The notes under the pieces: generated by a model
Seen by the model: the letters and a program-made list of their open reading frames with translations, nothing else
The model's database searches: none
What the model was told of the DNA's origin: nothing
Program-made: the position numbers and the translations under genes
Shown here: piece by piece, positions 1 through 6,380 of the stretch
How positions within the stretch are numbered: the stretch's first letter is position 1
Layout: the number at the start of each line of letters is the position of its first letter
From: JBQTHP01 sp052389755
Lineage (GTDB): Bacteria; Pseudomonadota; Gammaproteobacteria; Steroidobacterales; Steroidobacteraceae
Reading direction: 5' to 3'
Assembly (NCBI GenBank): GCA_052389755.1
Contig: JBQTHP010000265.1
Location: forward strand, 1 to 14,262
DNA: 14,262 bases

Positions 1-107
1 AGAAAACACCCAAGGTCGGCACTACACGCCCAAATCCGCGCGCGCAGCGCCTCAACCCTCTGATCCGCTTGCAGTGCTATCGTTGAAAAATGCCGCTATC
101 GGCCGCC

Positions 108-139
108 AACTGCGCAAGTTGGGCTAGACTTGCGCAGTT
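108..139. repeat. Perfect 12-bp inverted repeat upstream of rpoE
   Basis: AACTGCGCAAGT (108-119) and its exact reverse complement ACTTGCGCAGTT (128-139) flank an 8-nt spacer. The palindrome TTCGCGAA (138-145) touches its right arm, and two shorter stems follow: GAACG/CGTTC (143-160) and CGCCC/GGGCG (163-178). The cluster lies 45-80 bp upstream of the sigma-E-like promoter. It could be a regulator binding site or the terminator hairpin of a gene left of the window. No run of T follows the large hairpin, which argues against a classical terminator. The repeat is directly visible; its role is inference. Confidence 0.7.
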
Positions 140-184
140 CGCGAACGGCGTCACACGTTCGTCGCCCGTAACAGGGCGCCCGCC

Positions 185-213
185 TGAACTTTTGGTGGGG
201 TCTCGAGGTCTAT
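185..213 (+). promoter_or_regulatory. Sigma-E-type promoter of rpoE
   Basis: TGAACTT (185-191), a 15-nt spacer and GGTCTAT (207-213) match the known sigma-E promoter pattern GGAACTT-N15/16-GGTCTRA at 6 of 7 positions in each element. Transcription would start near 219-221, about 40 nt before the rpoE start codon. A sigma-E promoter directly in front of rpoE fits the positive autoregulation known for rpoE/algU operons. No convincing housekeeping promoter was seen in 1-258. Confidence 0.75.
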
Positions 214-258
214 CCGGTCGCGGCGCGGCGGCCTTCTTCATGGGAGTAGAGGGCGCGC

Positions 259-867
259 ATGAGCGCCGACGTGAGTGATCTCAGCCTGGTTCGTCGCGTG
301 CAGCGCGGCGACAAGGGGGCATTTGACGCGCTGGTGCTCAAGTACCAGCACAAAGTGGTGAAGCTGGTCATGCGCTACATGCGCAATCCGGTCGACGCCG
401 AGGATGTAGCCCAGGAGGCCTTCGTGAAGGCCTACCGCGCACTGCCGCAGTTCCGCGGCGACAGCGCGTTCTATACCTGGCTGTATCGCATCGCGATCAA
501 CACCGCCAAGAATGCTCTCGTGTCGCGCGATCGAAGTCCGATCGACTATGCGCTCGACCTCCAGAATCCGGACGAATCGTACGAGATGCATGCGCGGTTG
601 AAAGATTCAGCAACGCCCGAGGCCCTGGTGCTGACGGATGAGATCCGCGCCACGGTGAACTCCGCCATCGAGGCGTTGCCGGAGGACCTGCGCACCGCGA
701 TCGTCCTCCGCGAGATCGAGGGCCTGTCCTACGAAGAGATCGCGGCCGCCATGGAGTGTCCGGTCGGCACCGTGCGCTCGCGGATCTTTCGCGCTCGCGA
801 GGCGATCGATCGCCGTTTGCGTGAAGTATTCGAAGGCGGACTGGGTCGCGCCGAGGAGTTGGGATGA
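259..867 (+). CDS. rpoE: RNA polymerase sigma-E factor (RpoE/AlgU)
   Basis: This is an extracytoplasmic-function sigma factor of 202 residues (E. coli RpoE has 191). It directs RNA polymerase to envelope-stress genes. Region 2 spans roughly residues 22-95 and includes the conserved stretch DAEDVAQEAFVKAYRAL. Region 4 spans about 136-190 and contains the helix-turn-helix GLSYEEIAAAMECPVGTVRS, which reads the -35 element. The ATG at 259 follows a GGGAG at 242-246, and its N-terminus MSADVSDLSLVRRVQRGDK fits the family. Its stop overlaps the rseA start by 4 nt (ATGA), so the sigma factor and its inhibitor are probably translationally coupled. A sigma-E-like promoter about 45 nt upstream suggests autoregulation. 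Identity is firm from both sequence and the following rseA-rseB. Confidence 0.97.
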   Translation: MSADVSDLSLVRRVQRGDKGAFDALVLKYQHKVVKLVMRYMRNPVDAEDVAQEAFVKAYRALPQFRGDSAFYTWLYRIAINTAKNALVSRDRSPIDYALDLQNPDESYEMHARLKDSATPEALVLTDEIRATVNSAIEALPEDLRTAIVLREIEGLSYEEIAAAMECPVGTVRSRIFRAREAIDRRLREVFEGGLGRAEELG

Positions 868-1523
868 GTAACGAAGAGCTCGACAGTCAGGTGTCGGCCA
901 TGTTCGACGACGAGTTGCCGCAGGGCGAGTGCGAGCTGCTCGCGAGGCGGCTGTCGCGGGATCGCGAGCTCAAGACCCGCTGGAGCCGCTACGCGCTCAT
1001 TGCGGCCGCGGTCCGCGCCGATCGCGGCGTGCGCCTCGATACCGGCGTGGCCCAGCGCGTCAGCGTGGCGCTCGCCTCCGAACCCGCTCTGGCTCAAGGC
1101 TCGCGCGTCGCCTCGGGCGCGGGTGGTGCGCGGTTCAATCGGTGGCAGCAGGCGCTCGCAGGCGGCGCAGTCGCAGCAGGCGTCGCGGCGCTCTCGATTC
1201 TCTGGCTGCGCACCCAGGGCCTGCCAGGCGACACACTCGTGGCCGATCAGGGCACCGGTGCGGTATCTCCGGCCGCCATCGTCGCCTCGAGCGAGCCCGA
1301 CAGCTATACCGTTCCCACGGTCATCGAGCCCCCGGCCATCATTCCCACAGCCGAGCTGGCCAACTATGTCGTGGCACACAGCGAATTCTCCGCGCCGCTG
1401 GTGCGTCGCAATACCCTCTCGACACTCATGGCGAGCGACGCGGGTGCTTCGGACGAAGCGCCTGTCGCGGAAGACACCGTGTTCGATACCGGCAGGAGCG
1501 CCGATGCGCCGCAAGATCGCTAA
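864..1523 (+). CDS. rseA: Sigma-E anti-sigma factor RseA (MucA)
   Basis: This single-pass inner-membrane protein of 219 residues sequesters sigma-E until regulated proteolysis releases it. The cytoplasmic anti-sigma domain is at about residues 1-75; the N-terminal pattern MSNEELDSQVSAMFDDELP and the segment DRELKTRWSRYALIAAAVRA are typical of the RseA N-terminal domain. A hydrophobic segment at about 97-115 (ALAGGAVAAGVAALSILWL) is the membrane span. The remaining hundred residues would be periplasmic, where RseB binds and the first protease cut occurs in known systems. The gene overlaps rpoE by 4 nt and rseB by 20 nt. The periplasmic part is poorly conserved in the family, so the site of proteolysis cannot be named. 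Confidence 0.93.
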   Translation: MSNEELDSQVSAMFDDELPQGECELLARRLSRDRELKTRWSRYALIAAAVRADRGVRLDTGVAQRVSVALASEPALAQGSRVASGAGGARFNRWQQALAGGAVAAGVAALSILWLRTQGLPGDTLVADQGTGAVSPAAIVASSEPDSYTVPTVIEPPAIIPTAELANYVVAHSEFSAPLVRRNTLSTLMASDAGASDEAPVAEDTVFDTGRSADAPQDR

Positions 1524-2505
1524 GTCTTTTCCCGTCGGCTGGGCCGCGCTCCTGTCGGTTGCCGGCAGCGCGGCGGCCGATGAGCCGGCCCAGTGGCTCG
1601 AGCGCATGAATCAGGCGCTGACCCAGAACAACTACGAAGGCGAGTTTCAGCATTGGCAGCGCGGCGGCAAGGTGGAGAACCTTCGGATCATCCACCGCGT
1701 AAAGGACGGCGAGGTGACGGAGCGGCTCGTCTCGCTCGACGGGTCGGGCCGCGAGTTCATCCGCACGGGCACCGAGCTCACCTGCTATCTGCCCGATCGG
1801 CGCATCGTGCTGGTCGAAAGGCGCGCGGCGGACGGCCCGTTCCTCGGCGGGCTGCCGTCCTTCGACGCGGCCACCGCGGCGTTCTACGACATCAGCGAGG
1901 TGAGCCGCACGCGCATCAACCGTCGCGACACGCGCGTCATCGCCGTGAACCCGAAGGACGAGTTCCGCTACGGGTACAAACTGTGGATCGACGAATCCAC
2001 AGCGATGCCGATCCGCACGCAGCTCTGCGATGCGAAGGGACGGGTGATCGAACAGATCGTTTTCTCGAGCCTGAAGCTCCCGTCGAGCATCCCGGACGGG
2101 GCATTCCGTCCCGACGTGTCCGCCGAAGGGTTTCAGTGGCTGCGCAACGAGGGGGCGCGCGCGTCGGTCGCGACACCCACTCTCTGGGACGCGCTGCGCC
2201 TGCCCCCCGGCTTTCGCATGACCATGCGCGCGGCGCAGACCATGCCGGGCTCGCGCGATCCCGTCGAACATCTGGTGTTCACCGACGGGCTCGCGTCCGT
2301 GTCCGTGTTCGTCGAGCAGCGCGTGCAGAGCGTCGAGGGCGAGGCGTTGTCCGGGCCGGCGCGCGTCGGATCGTCGTCGACTTTTTCCACCGTCGTCGAC
2401 GGTCGCAAGTTGACGGTAGTCGGTGAGGTTCCGCCGCAGACCGTCCGCTTCATCGCGAATTCCCTCAAAGCCGGGCGGGTCACGATCCAGCCGCCGCGCC
2501 GCTGA
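1504..2505 (+). CDS. rseB: Periplasmic sigma-E regulator RseB (MucB)
   Basis: RseB binds the periplasmic part of RseA and shields it from proteolysis; in the known systems it also senses lipids or mislocalised lipopolysaccharide. The product has 333 residues with a signal peptide (MRRKIAKSFP, a hydrophobic stretch, then AAA-DEP, cleavage likely after residue 25). The large N-terminal MucB/RseB domain covers about 27-205, with segments such as SGREFIRTGTELTCYLP and RYGYKLWIDESTAMPIRTQL that match the family. A smaller C-terminal domain follows at about 225-325. The ATG at 1504 was chosen because it immediately precedes the signal peptide; the reading frame stays open far upstream, but that part is only rseA in another frame. 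The next gene starts 14 nt after the stop. Confidence 0.93.
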   Translation: MRRKIAKSFPVGWAALLSVAGSAAADEPAQWLERMNQALTQNNYEGEFQHWQRGGKVENLRIIHRVKDGEVTERLVSLDGSGREFIRTGTELTCYLPDRRIVLVERRAADGPFLGGLPSFDAATAAFYDISEVSRTRINRRDTRVIAVNPKDEFRYGYKLWIDESTAMPIRTQLCDAKGRVIEQIVFSSLKLPSSIPDGAFRPDVSAEGFQWLRNEGARASVATPTLWDALRLPPGFRMTMRAAQTMPGSRDPVEHLVFTDGLASVSVFVEQRVQSVEGEALSGPARVGSSSTFSTVVDGRKLTVVGEVPPQTVRFIANSLKAGRVTIQPPRR

Positions 2506-2519
2506 CACGGGCGAGGCGT

Positions 2520-2783
2520 TTGCGCGTGCCCCCGCGCCTGGTCGTCGTTCATCGGGATGGGTGCGAGCTCTGCGACGAGATGCTGCGCGATCTCGAGGAG
2601 CTACGCTCCCGCGCGCCGCTTCCGCCGATCGACGTAGTCGACGTCGACTCGGACGCGCACCTCGCTCGTCGCTACGGCCTCAATGTCCCGGTCCTGCTCC
2701 TCGACGACGCGGTCGTCTGTCGCCACCGCCTGGATGCGGTAGAGCTTCTCCGCCTGTTGCGGAGGAGCTCGGCTGAGGACTGA
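2520..2783 (+). CDS. Glutaredoxin-like protein (DUF836 family)
   Basis: This is a small thioredoxin-fold protein of 87 residues. It has the redox motif C15-E-L-C18 after the first beta strand (PRLVVVHRDGCELC) and a likely cis-proline at V56-P57 in the segment YGLNVPVLLLDD. These fit the DUF836/PF05768 glutaredoxin-like group, whose substrate is not established. The start is either TTG at 2520 or GTG at 2526; both leave the fold intact, and a weak purine-rich stretch lies upstream. It sits 14 nt after rseB and before lepA, a position often seen for this family in gammaproteobacteria. It may be co-transcribed with the sigma-E unit, which suggests, without showing, a role in thiol balance under envelope stress. 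Confidence 0.82.
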   Translation: MRVPPRLVVVHRDGCELCDEMLRDLEELRSRAPLPPIDVVDVDSDAHLARRYGLNVPVLLLDDAVVCRHRLDAVELLRLLRRSSAED

Positions 2784-2798
2784 AGGCTGACGGCGGAA

Positions 2799-2832
2799 GC
2801 ACGAACGTCCCCGCTCGACTCACCGCTCTTGC
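2799..2832 (+). repeat. 34-nt dispersed repeat, copy 1
   Basis: This stretch matches 14174-14207 at 30 of 34 positions in the same orientation (GCACGA, CGTC, CCGCTCG, CTCA and CGCTCTTGC are shared). Both copies lie in non-coding DNA and both are followed by short CTGAG/CGTC units and a TTCCGGCC or TCCGGCC element. It is outside every gene called here. Confidence 0.7.
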
Positions 2833-2849
2833 GTCTTCGCCGTCGTAGA

Positions 2850-2910
2850 CATCTGAGTCATCTGAGCCGTCTTCCTCCGGCCGGAAGGCGGAAGGCGGAA
2901 GGCGGAAGCC
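2850..2910 (+). repeat. Short tandem repeats upstream of lepA (CATCTGAGY x2; GGAAGGC x3-4)
   Basis: Two 9-nt units (CATCTGAGT, CATCTGAGC) at 2850-2867 are followed by the palindrome TCCGGCCGGA (2876-2885). Next come three perfect GGAAGGC heptamers (2883-2903) and a fourth, variant GGAAGCC (2904-2910). The array ends 17 nt before the TATAAT box of the putative lepA promoter, so its last copy would lie where a -35 element is expected. The same heptamers recur on both strands between lepA and lepB. Confidence 0.85.
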
Positions 2911-2927
2911 GGTGGCCCTTTCTTCCG

Positions 2928-2933
2928 TATAAT
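2928..2933 (+). promoter_or_regulatory. Probable -10 box (TATAAT) for lepA
   Basis: A perfect TATAAT stands out in GC-rich surroundings, followed by GCGCGCC. At the usual 16-18 nt spacing the -35 position falls in the last GGAAGCC repeat and shows no match to TTGACA, so the promoter would be weak or activator-dependent. A start near 2940 would leave a leader of about 50 nt before the lepA ATG at 2989. Confidence 0.5.
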
Positions 2934-2988
2934 GCGCGCCGCCGCATGGCTACCGCGGCATACCTGACCTCCGCGGCTCCTCCCCCCG

Positions 2989-4785
2989 ATGCGGCTGATT
3001 CGCAATTTCTCCATCATCGCGCACGTTGACCACGGCAAATCGACGCTCGCCGACCGCTTCATCCAGATGTGCGGCGGCCTGGAGGCGCGCGAGATGCAGC
3101 AGCAGGTGCTCGATTCCATGGATCTCGAGCGCGAACGCGGCATCACGATCAAGGCGCAGAGCGTCACGCTCTTCTACGACGCGCGCGACGGCGAGCGATA
3201 CCAGCTGAACCTCATCGACACGCCGGGGCACGTCGACTTCTCGTACGAGGTTTCCCGCTCGCTCGCGGCGTGCGATGGCGCGCTGCTCGTGGTCGATGCG
3301 TCGCAGGGCGTCGAGGCCCAGAGCGTCGCGAACTGCTACACCGCGCTCGAGCAGGGCCTCGAGGTCGTGCCGGTCATCAACAAGATCGATCTGCCGTCGG
3401 CCGACGTCGAGCGGGTGAAAAAGGAGATCGAGGAGATCATCGGGATCGAGGCGGGCGATGCCGCCAAGGTGAGCGCCAAGACGGGCGAGGGCGTCGCGGA
3501 GCTGCTGGAAACCGTCGTGGCGAGGATACCGCCGCCGAAGGGCGATCCTGAGGCTCCGCTCCAGGCGCTGATCATCGACTCGTGGTTCGACAATTACGTC
3601 GGCGTCGTGTCCCTCGTGCGCGTGATGAACGGCACGCTGCGCACGGGCGAGAAGATCCGCGTGATGTCGACGGGGCGCAGCTTCGCCATCGACAAGCTCG
3701 GTCGGTTCACCCCGAAACCCGTGACGCAGCAGGAGCTCGGCGCAGGCGAGGTGGGCTTCGTCGTCGCGGGCATCAGGGAGATCGACGGCGCGCCAGTCGG
3801 CGACACGATCACGAACGAGCATCGACCGAGCCCCGTGCCTCTGCCCGGCTTCAAGCAGATCAAGCCGCGCGTGTTCGCCGGCCTCTTTCCGATCGTCTCC
3901 GACGATTACGAGAAATTCCGGGATGCGCTCGCCAAGCTGCGCCTGAACGATTCGGCGCTGCACTACGAGCCCGAAGTCTCGGGCGCGCTCGGCTTCGGAT
4001 TTCGCTGCGGATTCCTCGGCCTGCTGCACATGGACATCGTGCAGGAGCGGCTCGAGCGCGAGTACGAGCTCGATCTCGTCACGAGCGCCCCGACCGTTGT
4101 GTACGAGGTGGCCCGCGTGGACGGGGCAGTAGAGTACGTGGACAACCCCGCGAAGCTGCCCGGCGCGAACGAGATCGAAGAGATCCGCGAGCCGATCATC
4201 CTCGCAAGCATCCTCGTGCCGCCCGACCACGTCGGCGCGGTCCTGAAGCTCTGCAACGACAAGCGCGGCGCGCAGAAGAAGATGCTCTATCTGGGTACCC
4301 AGGTCTCCCTGCAGTACGAGCTGCCGCTCGCCGAGGTGGTGCTCGACTTCTTCGACCGCCTGAAGTCGGCGAGCCGCGGGTACGCGTCCTTCGACTACGA
4401 GTTCAGCCACTTCCAGGCGGCGCCGCTCGTAAAGCTCGACATCCTGATCAACGGCGATCGGGTCGATGCCCTCTCGATCATCATCCACCGCGAGAGCGCC
4501 TACGACCGCGGCCGCGAGCTCGTCGACAAGATGCAGGAGCTGATTCCGCGGCAGATGTTCGAGGTGGCGGTGCAGGCGGCGATCGGCACGCACGTGATCG
4601 CGCGGGCGACGGTCAAAGCGCTACGCAAGAACGTGCTCGCGAAGTGCTACGGCGGCGACGTCACGCGCAAGCGCAAGCTCCTCGAGAAACAGAAGGAAGG
4701 CAAGAAGCGCATGAAGCAGGTCGGGCAGGTGGAAATTCCACAGGAAGCGTTCCTGGCAGTCTTGAAGGTGGGACGAAAGTCATGA
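2989..4785 (+). CDS. lepA: Translation factor LepA (EF4)
   Basis: LepA is a ribosome-associated translational GTPase related to EF-G, implicated in ribosome back-translocation and assembly. At 598 residues it matches the normal length (599 in E. coli). The GTPase motifs are AHVDHGKS (11-18), DTPGH (77-81) and NKID (131-134). EF-G-like domains II, III and V follow, and the LepA-specific C-terminal domain includes GGDVTRKRKLLEKQKEGKKR. The ATG at 2989 gives the canonical N-terminus (RNFSIIAHVDHGKSTLADRF). No Shine-Dalgarno sequence is visible before it; the leader is instead pyrimidine-rich (CCTCC at 2968, CTCCTCC at 2977). The stop is followed directly by one arm of a perfect 24-bp inverted repeat before lepB. 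Confidence 0.98.
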   Translation: MRLIRNFSIIAHVDHGKSTLADRFIQMCGGLEAREMQQQVLDSMDLERERGITIKAQSVTLFYDARDGERYQLNLIDTPGHVDFSYEVSRSLAACDGALLVVDASQGVEAQSVANCYTALEQGLEVVPVINKIDLPSADVERVKKEIEEIIGIEAGDAAKVSAKTGEGVAELLETVVARIPPPKGDPEAPLQALIIDSWFDNYVGVVSLVRVMNGTLRTGEKIRVMSTGRSFAIDKLGRFTPKPVTQQELGAGEVGFVVAGIREIDGAPVGDTITNEHRPSPVPLPGFKQIKPRVFAGLFPIVSDDYEKFRDALAKLRLNDSALHYEPEVSGALGFGFRCGFLGLLHMDIVQERLEREYELDLVTSAPTVVYEVARVDGAVEYVDNPAKLPGANEIEEIREPIILASILVPPDHVGAVLKLCNDKRGAQKKMLYLGTQVSLQYELPLAEVVLDFFDRLKSASRGYASFDYEFSHFQAAPLVKLDILINGDRVDALSIIIHRESAYDRGRELVDKMQELIPRQMFEVAVQAAIGTHVIARATVKALRKNVLAKCYGGDVTRKRKLLEKQKEGKKRMKQVGQVEIPQEAFLAVLKVGRKS

Positions 4786-4885
4786 CCGCCTTCCGCCTTC
4801 CGCCTTCCGTCTTCCGGCCGGATAAGACCGTGGACCCTTGCGCTTGCGATGAGCCTCTGACCGGAAGGCGGAAGGCGGAAGGCGG
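4786..4885. repeat. Perfect 24-bp inverted repeat of heptamers between lepA and lepB
   Basis: The left arm (4786-4809) consists of CCGCCTT/CCTTCCG heptamers and the right arm (4862-4885) is its exact reverse complement; the spacer is 52 nt. The spacer also contains CCGGCCGG (4814-4821), the same palindrome as at 2877-2884. The left arm begins on the base after the lepA stop, and the right arm ends 12 nt before the lepB ATG, covering the GGAAGG/GCGGGGG stretch that would act as its ribosome binding site. In RNA this would be a long uninterrupted helix with no following U run, so it is unlikely to be an intrinsic terminator. Confidence 0.9.
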
Positions 4886-4897
4886 GGGCCGGCGCGC

Positions 4898-5983
4898 ATG
4901 CTGACAAGCATCGTCGCCTTCCTCAGCTGGCTGGCCGTCCCGGTCGGGCTCATCGCCGTCCTCGATGACTGGTTCTTCCGGCCGCGCCGGCAGATCGCGG
5001 CTGCCCCGCAGCCGGCGCGCGATCCGGCCGCGGTGGCGATCGCGTACTACGCGCTGCCCGTGCTCATCGGCGCCGCCGTCATCCGGCTCCTCGTCGCGGA
5101 GCGCCTCGATTTCAGCCTGGTTCTGCTGCTGATCGCAGGAACCACGGGAATGGTCTGGCTGCTCGATGTGGCAGTGTTCCGGCGCGCCCGCGCGAACGCT
5201 GCGCGCGCCGCGGGCAAGGATCCGCAGGCGATCCCCGAGCCCGGAACCGTGGACTACGCCCGCAGCTTCTTCCCCGTTGCGGTCGTGGTCCTCGTGCTGC
5301 GATCTTTTGTGTTCGAGCCATTCCGGATCCCGTCCGACTCCATGATGCCGACGCTGCTCGACGGGGATTTCATCATCGTCAGCAAGTTCGCCTACGGGCT
5401 GCGGTTGCCGGTCGTGAACACGGAGGTCGTGCCGATGGGCGAGCCGCAACGCGGCGACGTGGTCGTATTCCGCTATCCGGCCGATCCGTCGGTCAACTAC
5501 ATCAAGCGGCTCGCGGGCCTGCCGGGCGACCGCGTCCGCGTGCAGAACGATCACCTCATCATCAACGGGGAACCGGTGCCCGCGGCCGATCGCGGTCTGT
5601 ACGGGGATGGGTGCTACGAAGGCATGCGGCTTGCCGCCGAGCGCCTGGGACAGCACGAGCACCTCATCATGTATTGTCCGACCGCGGGCGATATCGCGGT
5701 CGAGCCGCTGGCGAGCTGCAATCGCAGCCAGGTGCGAAGCTACGTGTGCGTTGAGCCGGAGTTCGCCGGGTTTCCCGATCGCGGCGACACCGCCGAGATC
5801 GTCGTGCCGCCCGGACATTTCCTCATGATCGGCGACAATCGCGACAACAGCCAGGATGGGCGGTATTTTGGCTTCGTGCCGCAGGAAAACCTGGTCGGCA
5901 AGGCGACTCGAATCTGGTTCAATTGGGACCTGCAGCGTTCGGGCGGCCCGATCTGGAGCCGCATCGGAATGCGCATCGAATGA
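4898..5983 (+). CDS. lepB: Signal peptidase I (LepB) with extra N-terminal membrane segments
   Basis: This inner-membrane serine protease removes signal peptides from exported proteins. It has 361 residues (324 in E. coli). The catalytic serine is Ser148 in IPSDSMMPTL and the general base is Lys203 in NYIKRLAGLPGD; GDNRDNS (312-318) with DGRYFGFVP is the conserved box E. Hydrophobic segments lie near 4-22, 47-66, 72-93 and 124-140. The stretch LDFSLVLLL...GMVWLLD (70-90) resembles the usual LepB N-terminus, so about 70 residues with two further hydrophobic segments precede it. No start codon lies at the position of the usual N-terminus, so the extension appears genuine. Four periplasmic cysteines (239, 260, 274, 284) could form disulfides. 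The DUF4845 gene follows after 24 nt. Confidence 0.95.
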   Translation: MLTSIVAFLSWLAVPVGLIAVLDDWFFRPRRQIAAAPQPARDPAAVAIAYYALPVLIGAAVIRLLVAERLDFSLVLLLIAGTTGMVWLLDVAVFRRARANAARAAGKDPQAIPEPGTVDYARSFFPVAVVVLVLRSFVFEPFRIPSDSMMPTLLDGDFIIVSKFAYGLRLPVVNTEVVPMGEPQRGDVVVFRYPADPSVNYIKRLAGLPGDRVRVQNDHLIINGEPVPAADRGLYGDGCYEGMRLAAERLGQHEHLIMYCPTAGDIAVEPLASCNRSQVRSYVCVEPEFAGFPDRGDTAEIVVPPGHFLMIGDNRDNSQDGRYFGFVPQENLVGKATRIWFNWDLQRSGGPIWSRIGMRIE

Positions 5984-6007
5984 TGGTCCGTTTTTCAGGG
6001 GGCGAGG

Positions 6008-6373
6008 ATGCGACACAGGCAACGCGGCATCACGGTCATTGGGTGGCTGTTTCTCCTCGTTCCGATCGCGGTGGTCGGGTACGCCGGAATCCGGCTCGCA
6101 CCCGTATACCTCAACTACATGAAGGTCGCGCGGTCCCTCGAGCAGACCGCCGTCGATTTTCAGGACGACCAGTCGGTCACGGCCCAGCAGCTCCGCAGCT
6201 CGATCGAGAAGCGGTTCGACGTGGAGAGTGTGAACTATCCCACCGTCAAGGAGATCGTGATCCGGCGGGATGGACAGACGTGGATCATGCAGGCGGCCTA
6301 CGAAGACGTGGCGCCGCTGTTTTCGAACGTTTCGCTGCTCGTGGCCTTCGACAGGACGGTCGAGCTGCGCTGA
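6008..6373 (+). CDS. DUF4845 membrane-anchored protein
   Basis: This is a small protein of 121 residues with one N-terminal membrane segment at about 8-30 (ITVIGWLFLLVPIAVVGYAG) after a short basic start (MRHRQRG). The start resembles a pilin-like leader, but there is no evidence that it is processed as one. The rest is a compact, presumably periplasmic domain. DUF4845 proteins are commonly encoded between lepB and rnc in gamma- and betaproteobacteria, and their function is unknown. A strong GGGGCGAGG precedes the ATG at 6008. The gene lies 24 nt after lepB and 7 nt before rnc, so it belongs to the same transcription unit. Assignment rests on sequence pattern, length and position. Confidence 0.85.
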   Translation: MRHRQRGITVIGWLFLLVPIAVVGYAGIRLAPVYLNYMKVARSLEQTAVDFQDDQSVTAQQLRSSIEKRFDVESVNYPTVKEIVIRRDGQTWIMQAAYEDVAPLFSNVSLLVAFDRTVELR

Positions 6374-6380
6374 AGGACCG

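Noticed and set aside
90..278. Short + strand open frame upstream of rpoE
   Set aside because: It covers the inverted repeat and the sigma-E promoter, overlaps the rpoE start, has no ribosome binding site and no recognisable product.
2883..2910. CRISPR-like array
   Set aside because: The GGAAGGC units are only 7 nt and directly abutting, with no spacers and no cas genes nearby.
2784..2988. tRNA or small gene in the gap before lepA
   Set aside because: No cloverleaf, T-loop consensus or coding signal was seen; the gap is accounted for by repeats, a -10 box and a short leader.
2950..4593. 547-codon open frame on the - strand opposite lepA
   Set aside because: It is fully antisense to a clear, full-length lepA. 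Its translation is rich in Arg, Asp, His and Leu with no recognisable domain, as expected for the mirror frame of a GC-rich gene.
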